A DNA stretch of 64,000 nt from Turnera subulata (Eukaryota; Streptophyta; Magnoliopsida; Malpighiales; Passifloraceae). Numbering within the stretch: position 1 is the stretch's first letter; the number at the start of each line of letters is the position of its first letter. Positions 22,987 through 34,379 of this stretch are shown here, one piece after another. The stretch spans positions 28,234 through 92,233 of the forward strand of contig JAKUCV010005555.1 of assembly GCA_028386065.3 (NCBI GenBank). The letters run 5' to 3'. Below the pieces are notes generated by a model. It was not told the origin of the DNA. It saw nothing but the letters and a program-made list of their open reading frames with translations, and did no database searches. The translations under genes and the position numbers were made by a program.

Positions 22987-23593
22987 TATTGGAACTCATT
23001 AAGAAGTTTTCAAATCCGTGCATTGCCTAGAGAAAGAATTTGAGACGAAAGACCTTAGAAAGACAAGTTTGTCTAGGTCTTCAAATCACATATATAGATG
23101 ATGGGATGTTTTCCCATCAGATACATTATACCAAAAAGGTATTGAAAAGATTTTATATGGATAAAGCTCATCCGTTCAGTACCCCGATAGTTGCGAGGTC
23201 ACTTGATAAAAAGAAAATACCTTTAGACCTCGAGAAAATAATGAAGGATTTTTTGGTCCAGAAGTACCATATCTTAGTGCGATTAGAGCTTTAATGTATC
23301 ATGCCAATAATACGAGATTTGATATATCTTTTGCTGTCAGTTTATTAGCAAGAGATAGTTCTACCCCAACTCGCAAACATTGGAATGGGATAAAACACAT
23401 TTTTTCAATATCTTCTGGCTATAGTGGATATGGAATTATTTTATTCATATGTATCTAAACCAAATTTAATTTGATATGCAGATGCATGTTATTTATTTGA
23501 TCCTCATAAAGGCTCGATTACAAATGGATTATTTGTTTACATATGGAGGAACTACTACATCAAGGCGATCACACAAAGCATATAGAACCATAA
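22987..23593 (+). pseudogene. Copia RT C-terminal half and RNase H start
   Basis: The copia protein resumes here. Reading with frame changes gives I-G-T-H, then LEKEFE, then near 23040-23215 LGLQITYIDDGMFSHQ, KKVLKRFYMDKAHPFSTP and ARSLD, all standard for the RT tail and connection region. Past 23280 come RNase H-like pieces and a GGTTTSRRSHK-like stretch near 23550. It is cut at 23593 by the next LTR. Confidence 0.82.
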
Positions 23594-24875
23594 TTTGAAC
23601 ACTCAAATTTGACACATGCATATTTTGTTAATTCAATACATTTTGCTTAGTAATTATTGAGATGATTTAATCCTAAGTTAAGATATATTATAAGTTTTAT
23701 TTAGTAGAATATGGGTATTTTATTTGTTTGGGTTTTTTATTTGTTTTAGCACCTTATTATTGAGATGATTTAATTTTGGGTTAAAAATAAATTTAATGTA
23801 TGGAACAATAAGATATGGATCCTCCAGCAATAACAGCCCATTTAAACACATTACTTGCAGCTAATTTTAGTTCTAATTTTCGTGAAAATTCAGAATTAAA
23901 ATATATTTTTTTTTCATGTTTTGTGTTTTTATGGTAAAGTGAGTAGAACGGAGTTGAATTTTGATGTGTGGTTGATAAATAGGAAAAGTTCGGGTGTGAG
24001 CTACAAGTTAGGGGTGTTGCTGAGTCAGGAAACATTCTACAGGGTGTGAAAAACAAGTAGAAACCAGAATTAAAGAGGAAAATTGCAAAAAAGGAAAAGA
24101 ATAAGAACACTGAATAGGTCCTGACGGACATGTAGAGATGACCGCCAGGTCCTGGCGGTTGAAGTCGGCGGACAGATTCTGTCCAAAAGCTAAGGTAAGT
24201 GTTCTAATCTCTTCTTGATTTTGAATCTTATTGATTGTTGTTTGTTGATGATGAAGTGATTCTATATTGATGCTGAGATGCTTGTTGTAGAGTTGATGAC
24301 TTGATTTGTGATGATTGAGCTATTAGAACTACGTGGCTTTGACCCCGATCACTCGGGTACGTAGGTAGTCTCAAGTTTCCAACGGGATGCAAGCCAAATT
24401 ATGTGTTTTCATTTTTACAGTGATGTTAATGTTGAGTTGTTGTGTAGTGTTGTGATGCCATGTAAGAATTATGTGAGCTTTGAACCCGGTCACCAGGGTA
24501 CATAGGTGGTTTCTAGTGGTAGAAGCTCAAGCATAATTATGTGTTTCTTTTCTGTTTTGCCTTTTCAATTTTATGTTTTGTCGTTGTTGTTGTTGTTGCT
24601 ACATATGGCATACTATGATTATTAACTGCACACAATTTCGCCCCAAACACGGATGGGTGGCTAACACTTTCCCATATGTGACAAACCCCCGAATCCAACA
24701 TCTCTGGTTCGCTATGACTTGTTGTCGTAAGAATTTTTTGATGCCTAAAAAAGGTTTTCCCCTGAATTTTGCCCTGCAATAAAATTCGGTTGGCGACTTC
24801 ATTAATGTGGGATTGACCCTAAGAAGAAGGTGTAAGAATAAGGTGAGGGGCTCAATTTTTGGTCAGGTCCTCACA
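23594..24875 (+). mobile_element. Solo LTR, family R, copy 2
   Basis: It starts TTTGAACACTCAAATTTG (a decayed TGTGAACAC start) and ends TGGTCAGGTCCTCACA, flanked by CATAA (23589-23593) and CATAG (24876-24880), a 5-bp TSD with one mismatch. It shares with copies 1 and 3 the GATGGGTG...CTAACACTTTCCC stretch near 24650, the GGCGACTTC stretch near 24790 and the GACCGCCAGG/GGCGGTTG motifs near 24140. No TATA box is visible near 24170, so that part may be deleted. The overlapping frames at 24537-24802 are shadows. Confidence 0.82.
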
Positions 24876-24880
24876 CATAG

Positions 24881-25045
24881 TTCTTTTTCACTCACGATCT
24901 TCGGAAAAAAAAATTTGATATTCGCGTTCAACAGATTCGTTCAAGTGTCAATCTGGCACATTTATTGACAAAATCACTTCAACATCAACTTTTAAAAAGC
25001 TGATAGAGAAGATCAGTTTACGGCGACTTCGAGATATCAAGGGGC
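24881..25045 (+). pseudogene. Copia RNase H C-terminal tail
   Basis: With frame changes it reads as the polyprotein end: an F-THDLR-like stretch, then VQQIRSSVNLAHLLTKSL-type residues, then FKKL and LRRLRDIK near 25015-25040. This completes the copia order after the solo LTR. Confidence 0.8.
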
Positions 25046-25190
25046 ACCAAAACGAGAAGTAGAATACGCACCACACTCTTTTTTCCTTCACCAAGTTTTT
25101 ATCCTATTGGATTTCTCTTGGTAAGGTTTTTAATGAGGTAGTTCTCTTTAATCGTATTCTATCTAATGTACAATCACATTCAATGGGAAG

Positions 25191-25636
25191 TGTATGAATA
25201 AACTACTGTCAATGTCATTGTTATCATCCGGTAAAATTAATTTTTACCATATCTGAATTTACTTCTAGTAAATATTTTACATGTACAGCTAACCTCCACT
25301 TGGATTGTTCTCTTTGGCTTTTTATCTCCCATAATTTCATTTGTCTTATTCATAATATCATCTTCTATTACCTAACATCCCTTTGATTTCTTTTTAAATT
25401 AATTATACTTATTTGTTTTTATCATTATATTTCTAACTGTAAATACCCCTTCATCTTTCTCATTTCTACAGTTACATCCCACCATAGACTTTTCATCTCT
25501 TCTCATTCCATTAACCTCCTTTCCATATGAGCTTAATTACTATTATTTTGTCCTTCTTATTCTCTATTATTTATATATTATCATCAAAGTAGTAATATTA
25601 TCATCAAAATTATATTTCTTCCACAATTTTATATTA
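25191..25636 (+). repeat. 3' LTR of the copia element
   Basis: It starts TGTATGAATAA after a short purine tract (CAATGGGAAG, 25181-25190) and matches 3069-3516 along its length. The end near 25636 is set by comparison with the 5' LTR and is approximate. Confidence 0.8.
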
Positions 25637-25759
25637 TTTAATAATCGTGTCTGTGAATTATTTAATATAAAATATAGGCCTAAAAATAGCAAGTCAAAGC
25701 CAAAATAATTCTCCACAGAACTATTTTAATGTAGATGTTCAAAAAAGAAACTATCTTAA

Positions 25760-25942
25760 CCCGATGGTTGGATCAGCTGGTTGAAGCTGTTTTAATTTGT
25801 TGAAGGAATCTCGAGTTCGAATCATGAAAACCTAGCACTCTAGCAGTCAGAAGCGTCAATCTTTATAGTTTACATCATATTATCTGGATTAGTCTGAATC
25901 TATTGATGACTAGGGATACCAGTGCGCGGAAAGGGAAGAAAA
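25760..25942 (+). mobile_element. tRNA-derived SINE with 12-bp TSD
   Basis: The start resembles a tRNA promoter pair: a box-A-like GGATCAGCTGGTTGAAGC near 25770 and a box-B-like GAGTTCGAATCATG near 25813. It ends in a short A-rich tail. It is flanked by AAACTATCTTAA at 25748-25759 and 25943-25954. The duplication is perfect over 12 bp, so the insertion is comparatively recent. Confidence 0.85.
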
Positions 25943-25954
25943 AAACTATCTTAA

Positions 25955-26745
25955 TGTCACACCTGCTATTAAACTAACCCAGTAGAATTGCTCAACAAAA
26001 AAAAAAAAACCTTGTGGAAAATATTTTATTGAAAAAAAAGAAAGTAAAAAGATCCTAGAATGAGCAAGTTGGGCCTGTAATAAATGGTCAGGAACAACAC
26101 CGGGTCAGGTCAAAGTAATCTCTCTCAAGCACTGAGATCTTTGTTTTTTGTAGAAAAAGAAAAGTCAGACCCCGCCATGACCCAACACGAGAACGACTCG
26201 GGGACATGGTGACCATGGAACTTGCTGTCTTATCTGGTTTCCAAATAAATAAAGGTATTATTACCAAAACAAATTTAAGGAATTTCCTCATATGCGTTCT
26301 CCCTTTCAATGTCATTAGTAGCCTCTTTCTCTCGTTTATTAGACCTAACAATTCATCATGAACATTTTGACTAATTCCGCTGCCTGTAAAGATTCATGAA
26401 CCTTTGACCAGAAAAGAACGTAAACATTTATGATGAACAAAAATAATGTACCTATATCTATTTGTATATGTATAATTGATGCACTGAAAACTATAGCAAA
26501 GTTTAGATTATCTTTGCAGATACTGCAAAGTTGGCATCAAACGACCAAATCAATTCCATAGAAATTGAAAATCTTACTAAAATCTGGCTGAATCTTTGCC
26601 TATTGATTACCCAGTTACATAATTTCAATGATAAGCCCAAATTCAGCGTATGTTTTGCCCAATCTGCAAGTTAACTTGTATTCTGATTATTTGCTTGAAT
26701 GGCTGCCCCTATAATTCCCCTTGACCGTGACTACGTTGTGGCTAT
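25955..26745. other. Intergenic, nothing certain
   Basis: An 87-residue minus-strand frame (26088-26351) has no recognisable domain, and no promoter is visible. Nothing else could be supported. Confidence 0.4.
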
Positions 26746-29700
26746 CTTATTATATATATATATATATTTGGTACATAAATTATTATATATATTAGGTAGA
26801 TAAAACAAAGTTCCACATGCTAATATTAGTTGATCTATACTACATAGCACAAACCCGGGAAAAACAAGCGAAAATACAAAAAAAATAACCTTAGTGTTAA
26901 AATATGAAATTAATATTTTATTCTTATTTTATTAAAACAACCTATCATAACAATGAAGAACACATTATTTCTTATTAAAATTTTAATATAGTCACATCAA
27001 ATTTCGTAAACTATGATTTCGGTACCTTTAAAATTTATATGCAAAAGAGTAAACAAGTGAAGAATAATACGATGTACCAAAAATAAAAAAAAAGAAGAAG
27101 AATACAATTAACATAAAATTTTATGTTTCACCAAAAAATAGAGAAAATTTTAGTTAAGTAATAGAGCAGGTAAATAGTACAAATTAAATGAGCTAATACG
27201 AGTAACTAAGTGAAATTTTTCTTATAAAAAACACTTATCCTTAAATTTAAAAGAATATATATATTGGAAGAACAATTATCAAACTTTAAAAAAACAATTA
27301 TCAAACTTTAAAAAAAATAGTAACTAAGATATTCGTGTAAAAAATATTGGAAGAAAAAGAATAAATAATTGGTGTATATTTATAAAAAATACCATGACTC
27401 ATAAAAAATGTTAGGACAAAATAATAAGTATAAAAAGAGGTGTTTGTTACAAATAAATTTTTCTAATGCATTTCAATAAGTAAACAAATAATTATAGAAA
27501 AACCTAAATTCGTATACTAAGTTAATGTGTGAAAAGAAAAGTTAAAAAAAATATTTTCCATCAACTAGTAACCTTCTAAAAATATTAAAAATAGCTAAAT
27601 GTAATAATAAAAAATATTATAAATAACTAAATATCTTAATAAATGAGGAAGTGGATGTTAAAAAATAAATTTTTAACAAAAATAAAAAAAAATATTTGAA
27701 AATGAATTACAGACTAATGAATTAGTAAATAAGAAAAATGAAAAATCAAAGTTCATATATAAGATGAATTTATATATTAATGAGTTAATAAAATATCTTT
27801 TATTATGTCAAGTCCTTTTAATATGCATTCACCACTGTACAAAACCAAAAAAATAAAAAAATATATCAAACAATTAAGAAAGAGAAATAATAAATGTCTA
27901 ACGTAATGTTTTTATAAAATATCATACAAAAAATTAAATAAATAAGTGCTGTACAAAAGGAGGGGAACATTATATACAAAAACTTAATATTGAAAAAAGC
28001 AATTAGTGATGTAAAAGTAAAAAAAAATATATAAAATTTCTGTAAAACATATAGATTTCGAAAAAATAGTTATTAGAATATTTGCCATCCAAATCATAGA
28101 AAAATTTGAAAAAAATACCAATAAAATAAAATAGGAGAATAAATAGAAAATATAGAACTAATATATATATTTTTTAAAAAATTATCATACCTAGTGACCA
28201 AAAAAATAAAATTATTACTATAAAATTTCCATAAAAAAGATTAAAATTTTAATATTAAATATAATAATTAATATAACCAATTATTAAATTTAATTGGTTA
28301 AATAAATATGTAAAATATGAGAATAAATAGTATTTACTTCGAATAATTTAAAATATGTGTAAAAAAAGTTACGTTTTATACTTATAAAATAATATATGCC
28401 TGTTTTAAACAAAAAAAAAGAAGGAATAGATAATTATTAGAAAATTTGAGAAAATTTCATGGCTTATGAAAAATAAAAAATTAAAATTGATTAATTTAAT
28501 TTCTGTATTAACTTATGAATTGAATGCTACTAATATAAGTAAATAAAGTAAAATTTTTTTACCGGAAATAGTAATAGCTGATTTTAAATATATAAATTAA
28601 GGAAGTGCCAAAAAATGATGTCTAAATTATTCATCCTCTAAAAGGAAATTTTTGTCATAAATATATTTATTTTTTCTCTAAAACCATAAAAAATCTAAAA
28701 CTAGAAAAAAAGAATTGTAGAAAATCATTTTGTTTGAAATACTGAAATCAATTAATTGATATTCTACAAAAATCTTGAAATTTTCAAAAAAAATAATTTT
28801 ATTAAAAAATTTATCCATATCTAAAATTTAAAACAAATAATATATATTTAATATTTTTTCTATAAAATATTATTTCTAATAAAAAATAACTAAAAATTAT
28901 TTGTATATGCTTTTTTGAAAAAATAAAAAAAAAAGTTTACGAGATAAAATTGTTAACAAAATCAAGTAGAAAAGTTTGTTATCTTAAATTGTTATGGACA
29001 AATTCCAAATCCATATAAAGCGGAAAATGTTAAGGAGAAATTTTATCAATATGAATAATCATCAAAATAAAATACAAAAATTTTAAAATATTATGTTAAA
29101 TATTATTATAATAAGATTTATATGTAAATAATAATAAAAAATAGAGAATTGATGTGAATATTTCAAAAAATAGAGTTATAAGAAAAAACAAATTATTGAT
29201 ATATACTCTTTAAAAAATGTATTTATGTAGGTACTTATGTAATTAGGTAATCAAGGCCAAAAATTAAAAGTATTTATTTAAATAATTAAGTGAAAACTAA
29301 TTTTAGTAGATAATTATCATATATAAATAATAAAAAAGACAAAAGGTAAGTTAGTAGAATATGTGAGTAACCGTATATAAATTTCTTAACCGCACTAAGA
29401 ATTAAAAAGTAAAATATATATGTAAAAAGGAAATATAGAGAGAGTAGAATTGTAAAAGTATCATGAACATTTTTTTTTAAAAAAAGGCATTGTCTTTAAA
29501 ACCAAAAATAATTAATTTGGAAGTTTATTATAAATTAAGGATTACAAATTGTAAGTGCTAATGTTGGAAGGTGAATACCTAAGAAAAAACTGTTGCCAAA
29601 AAATATTATGTGCAAGTATAAATTCTAAATAAATGATGAAGGTACAATTTTGTTAATTGAATTTTTTCTCTTCATTTTAATATTATTAATTTTAATAAAA

Positions 29701-29930
29701 TATATTTTGTAAAAATTAAAAGAAATCAATTAATATCTTATAAAAATAAAAAATGGAGTAATATTCACTCTGAATTAAAACAACAAGGCTAAAGAAATAA
29801 AAAATTAAAAACAATTTCAAGCTATATTAAGATGGGAAATATTGAAAAAAGTTTAATAAAATATTTATGCTCATAACTTAAACTGTGCATATTACACCAT
29901 CTCAAAAACATTAGCATTTTTAAAAACATA
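26746..29930. other. Extremely A-rich block without genes
   Basis: More than 3 kb in which A clearly outnumbers T on the plus strand and G+C is very low. Stops are dense in every frame. It opens with a short (TA)n run near 26750. No transposon ends, RNA genes or proteins were recognised. Confidence 0.6.
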
Positions 29931-30969
29931 ACACCTATTGGTTCGAAGTCGAGTTATCAACCCAAATTCTTTGGGACGGTGCCATTGCACCAAAAATGGT
30001 TTGGATGAAGAAGGATTGTATTAATTTTTCATAATTAGCGTGTTTTATTCTAAGTCACACATTAAAGACTTAGGCAGCCCCGGGGACCTAGATGGGTGGG
30101 TGGCAACCTCCGCAAGTGCGGCAACAATATCAATTTATGGCGGCGGTCAAACATAAGGTTTGGATTTTAGAGGTATGATTTCCGTTATTTCTTTATGTTT
30201 TTCAAAAATTAGGAAAAAGTATTATCACACATTATTAAGAGAATCAAACCTCCCTATTCTGACTCCCGTTGTTATTTTTTTCCACCATTTTTTTTTGTTT
30301 CCTTCCAAATTACCCCCATTTTATTATTCTGTCTTTGTTTTCCTTTGATCACTTTATTTTTTATGGAACTTAATTAAGTAAGTGAAACTAACTATGTCAA
30401 AATCCTAAACTCCAAACTAATTAGAGAAGTTTAACAGCAAATTATTTTTCACCATCACCACTTCTCTCTTCAAGATTGAATCACGACGATTCTTCTCGGC
30501 AAATAGTTCTCTCTTAGATTTTTGTTTTGATTTTCTTTCGTTCTCATTCTCCAGTCTCATAATTGTTCTAATGTTGTGTTGTTTTTTATTCGGCTCAATA
30601 TTTGCTCGTTGTCGTTTTCTGTTCTCCATGTATTGCTTTTCTATATTTTTCATTGCTATTCTCTATTCTCCTGGTGTCATTTCCTTATCAGTTGTCCTTT
30701 TATTATTGCACCTTCTCTTTTCCCTTTTTTTTTTTGCTTCTCATTATTAACTTTTGAGAGACTAAACTAACTAGATGGATTTGATATCATTGTTAATATT
30801 GATTGATTTTGAATGGCTAACTGTATTTACTTATTATTAGTTGTTTTTAATTTGCTTAAATTTATTGACTGATTTCATGGTATTAACTATGATTGCTTCC
30901 TGTTTTTATTCTCTATATACATTTTAAGCTCCCACAAATTATGTATTCTTATAGTATCAATAAATGACT
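29931..30969. other. Intergenic: mixed GC island then pyrimidine-rich stretch
   Basis: 29940-30140 has higher GC than its surroundings and holds a box-B-like GGTTCGAAGTC near 29940 and a CAAGTGCGGCAAC stretch near 30113, so it may be an old SINE or other repeat; this is not established. 30150-30960 is T-rich on the plus strand, with short frames that show no domain. Confidence 0.35.
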
Positions 30970-30985
30970 GATGAGTTATGTAGTT

Positions 30986-31144
30986 TTTTTTTTTTTGGTG
31001 AAAAGGGAGGCTCCAAGGCCTTATATTCGAAAACTAAATTGCAGGAACAAAGCGTGGCTGTGCCACTGATAGTGTATCACCATGCAAAAAAGAAAGACAG
31101 GTCACAGGAGGATCAAACATATGGAAACCCACAGGATATGAGAA
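30986..31144 (-). mobile_element. Short poly-A retroinsertion, probably an L1 tail
   Basis: A T run at 30984-30998 (poly-A on the minus strand) opens a block of about 160 bp. It is flanked by GATGAGTTATGTAGTT (30970-30985) and GATGAGTTATATAGTT (31145-31160), a 16-bp TSD with one mismatch. The sequence next to the tail resembles the 3' end of plant L1 elements. The 61-residue frame across it is not a gene. Confidence 0.7.
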
Positions 31145-31453
31145 GATGAGTTATATAGTTTAAGTGATGCTGTTAGTAGACATTTTAGTTTTGTACCATG
31201 TCAACTAAAATAGAATTATGGAATTATATTAAATATAAAATGAGAGGTAGAACAGAGAGTTTCTTAGGCCAAAAATAACTACATGGACTTGATTAAATAA
31301 CATGTACCAGCACAAGGTCAATATTCTCTCGCTTTTTGTTTTTTCAAATAAGATGATAGTCGGACGCACATCAATGTCCAAACCTACATGCCAAAGTTGT
31401 TTGGGTCCTATCTCTTAATTTCTCTGTTTTTATTTTAAGAATTAATTGGCGGC

Positions 31454-31460
31454 TATATAT
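31454..31460 (+). promoter_or_regulatory. TATA box of the P450 gene
   Basis: TATATAT in GGCTATATATG lies 66-72 bp upstream of the ATG at 31526, so a start site near 31485 would leave a leader of about 40 nt. Confidence 0.55.
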
Positions 31461-31525
31461 GTTGGAGCACATAGCAACATATAGTTTGTACCAAGTTTGG
31501 CTTTTGATCAGGTTGCAAAATCCAA

Positions 31526-33204
31526 ATGGTCAACATGACTATTTTCCAATACACATTCACCTTCTTAGTTCTGTGGCTGTTTTCCAATCTCTTCCTTCAT
31601 TTCCTCTTCAAGAGACAAGCCAGGCCGGCTTCTCATCATCATCTTCACCTCCCTCCAAGCCCACCCTCACTTCCTGTCATTGGCCACCTTCATTACCTTA
31701 CCTCAGTAGTATTCAAAGGCTTCCATAATGTCTCTGCCAAATATGGTCCTCTCCTCTATCTCCGCCTTGTTACCTACCCTGTCGTGGTTGTTTCTTCCGC
31801 AACAGCGGCCACAGAAATCTTCAAGACACAGGACCTCAACTTTGCTGAGAGAATTAAGTCTCCTTTCGAGGATAGCTTTCTGTTCGGGAGCACAACAAGC
31901 TTTTTCAATGCCCCTTATGGAGACTACTGGAAGTTCATGAAGAAGGTTGCCATGACCGAATTGCTTGGAGCAGCCCAGATAAAGAGATTGCGCCACGTTA
32001 GGCGAGAAGAGCTGTTGCGGTTCTTGAACAAATTGTGGGAGAAAGCGAAAACAAACGAGGTGGTGGATTTGAGCGCCGAGGTGTTGATACTATCAAACAA
32101 CAGTACCTGCAGGATGGTGATGAGTGCCAGGTGTTCAGGGAAAGATAATGAAGCCGAGAGGTGTAGAGAATTGGTTACCGATTCCTTCGACCTGGCCACA
32201 AAGCTTGCATTTGCTAAGTTGTTTGGTCCCTTCAGGAAACTCATTCTCTTGGCTTTCAGGAAGGAGTTGGAAGAAATCCCAAGAAAGTACGATGACTTGT
32301 TTGAGAAGGTATTGCAGGAGCATGAAGAGAGGGCCAAAATGGATGGTGGTGAGCGGGAAGATAAAGATTTGATGGATATTCTCTTGAAAATATACAATGA
32401 TGAAAACGCAGAGGTTAAAATAACCAGGACCCAGATGAAAAATTTCTTTCTGGTAAAATATATATCTATTTTGTCGCTTTTTTACTTCATTCTATCCAAT
32501 TTTCACTATGATAACATCCAAAATTTCAAGGGTTTTTCTTTAACAACGTTATACTCGGCTGGTGGCTGCAGGATGTTTTCACCGGCGGGACCAGTACCAC
32601 TGCAGATGGTATACTATGGGTCATGGGAGAGTTGATCAACCATCCTGATAAATTCAAGAAGCTAAGAGACGAGATAGATTCAGCTGTTGGAATAGATAGG
32701 TTAGTGGACGAATCAGATGTACAAAACCTTCCATACTTGCAAGCAGTTGTTAAGGAAGCAATGAGGCTGCATCCTCCGGTACCTTTGTTCGACAGATTTT
32801 GCCGTTCAAATTGCAAGATAGGTGGATATGATATTCCTAAAGGCATGACAATGGTGATGAATGTATATTCTGTAATGAGAGATCCAAAAGTATGGGAGGA
32901 TCCGAACGAGTTTAAGCCGGAGAGGTTCTTGGTTTCGGACAAAGAGCAGGGTAGGCAAGGAGAGGCGGGTAGAGGACTGTGTGATTTTGTTCCATTTGGT
33001 GGGGGAAGGAGACAGTGCCCTGGTACAAACCTGTCCATGAGCATCACCCACGCTAGTGTTGCAGCAATGGTTCAGTGCTTTGATTGGAAAGTTGCAAACA
33101 CAGATGGTAAGGCCAATCTGGAACCCAGAAGAGGCGTGACCATGAGCTTGGCAAATCCGCTTATGTGCCTACCCTTGCTTCGTTTGACGGCAATTGGTCA
33201 ATAG
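31526..33204 (+). CDS. Cytochrome P450, CYP71 clan (CYP93/705/712-like)
   Basis: Exon 1 is 31526-32452 (309 codons) and exon 2 is 32572-33204 (210 codons plus stop). The 119-bp phase-0 intron has a CTG/GTAAAA donor and a GCTGCAG/G acceptor. The 519-residue product is normal length for a plant ER-bound P450 (NADPH- and O2-dependent monooxygenase). Visible parts: an N-terminal hydrophobic anchor (about 5-29), a proline-rich hinge PPSPPSLPVIG (about 43-53), the C-helix W (YGDYWKFMKK), the I-helix GGTSTT at the start of exon 2, the K-helix ExxR (EAMR), PERF (FKPERF) and the heme loop FGGGRRQCPG with its Cys. The I-helix lacks the usual acidic residue (A/G-G-x-D/E-T-T). The family resemblance is to specialised-metabolism P450s; the substrate cannot be told from sequence. 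The first ATG is used, with a second Met three codons later. The gene is uninterrupted despite surrounding transposons and is probably functional. Confidence 0.95.
32453..32571 (+). other. Intron of the P450 gene
   Basis: This AT-rich 119-bp intron has GT...AG ends. The position just before the I-helix GGTSTT motif matches the single conserved intron of CYP71-clan genes. Reading through it reaches a stop in frame (32635). Confidence 0.92.
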
Positions 33205-33452
33205 ATGGAGACTCAAAGCACGTCAAGAATTTCGAGTATATATTCTGAATACATCCTTGATCCTTTATTTAGCTGGTCAACTGGCTGGTACAAACTAATC
33301 AGTTTGAGCCATACAGTCTTCTAATTAGTGGTAGCAAAAAAGAAGAAATTATTAAATAAGGGAATTACACAAAGTAGTGTAGTTCCTGAATTTTTACACT
33401 CTATTCGTACGTCTTAATTTGTTGTAGTAGTTTTAAGTCCATGCTTTACAGA

Positions 33453-33458
33453 AATAAA
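33453..33458 (+). terminator. Poly(A) signal of the P450 gene
   Basis: AATAAA about 250 bp after the stop codon, in a T-rich context suitable for plant 3' end formation. Confidence 0.5.
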
Positions 33459-34375
33459 GCATCTTCATGTCTGCCAGCTAGCTGGTACTTGTGCCAAGTA
33501 ATAATTCTATATTGCTTGAGTACATTCATGTTTGAAATGAATTGTTGTAATATTTTATTTAATCGTTTCTAGTTTTATGATAGGAAAAGAGATTTTTTTC
33601 AAGGTAGACCAAGTCCAACCTAACTTTTAAAGAATAGTCCAAACCAATCTCAATCATACCATCAAAAAAACAAAAACCAATCTGAATCAAGTCATTAACT
33701 AATCTATATCAAGGCATTATATGAACTAGAAAGAACGTCTTTTTAATGATACATATACATACACATATGTCATATTCACTATCATAATATGTGCCATTCC
33801 ATCTTACCAAAAAAAAAAATGTGTGCCATTCCAAGATTAAGGAAAGTTATTTAGTTCAGTCTTACGTTTGTTTGAACTATTAAATAAATTCTTCACTAAC
33901 TAACCTGTAATTTAGTACGGGGTGTTGGATTAAGTTTTCTTCAGTCCGAACAGATTGGGTCAAAATTTGGTTGGGCCAAATTAATAGGATAATGTAACAC
34001 TAATACGATACTGTAACAAGATTCATAAAAATATTCTAAAATTAAAAAGAAAACATATATATCTCCTTTTTGGAGAACATGTTCAACAATTTGATTAACT
34101 TCTTAAATGTAGAAAGACCTATATTTAAACTTATACCAATTTTTTATTAGAATTTGATTGCTCTCTGATTAAAATTTTTTAAAAATATAATTAGTACTTG
34201 ACTAAACATACTTATTTAAGTTCAAGTTCCAATATAGGATAATTCGGGTAAAAAGTCGATATCTACACCCCAAATTGAGCTAGGTGCATTAAGGCTTAAG
34301 TGAAGCTTTCTTTGACTTAATACTTTTGCTGTGTCACATCATATAGTGTCTTTTCTTACCAAGTATCTACTTGTG
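33459..34375. other. Intergenic, nothing recognised
   Basis: AT-rich, with no supported gene, RNA or transposon end. Confidence 0.5.
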
Positions 34376-34379
34376 CTTC

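Larger units (their letters stand above)
3069..25636 (+). mobile_element. Ty1/copia element, shattered by nested insertions
   Basis: Two related LTRs (3069-3516 and 25191-25636) bracket copia pieces in the correct order on the plus strand: gag (3770-4366), integrase (13200-14500), the N-terminal half of reverse transcriptase (14640-15309), the C-terminal half of RT (22987-23593) and the end of RNase H (24881-25045). The original element would have been about 5 kb. It now spans 22.6 kb because of at least four separate insertions, some themselves nested. Every domain carries stops and frameshifts, so the element is dead. No TSD is recognisable at its outer ends, consistent with great age. Confidence 0.88.

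Noticed and set aside
26088..26351. Small protein gene on the minus strand
   Set aside because: No recognised domain, promoter or conservation evidence available from the sequence alone.
29940..30140. Possible second SINE or tRNA gene
   Set aside because: Only a box-B-like GGTTCGAAGTC is visible; no box A at the right distance, no TSD and no cloverleaf could be built.
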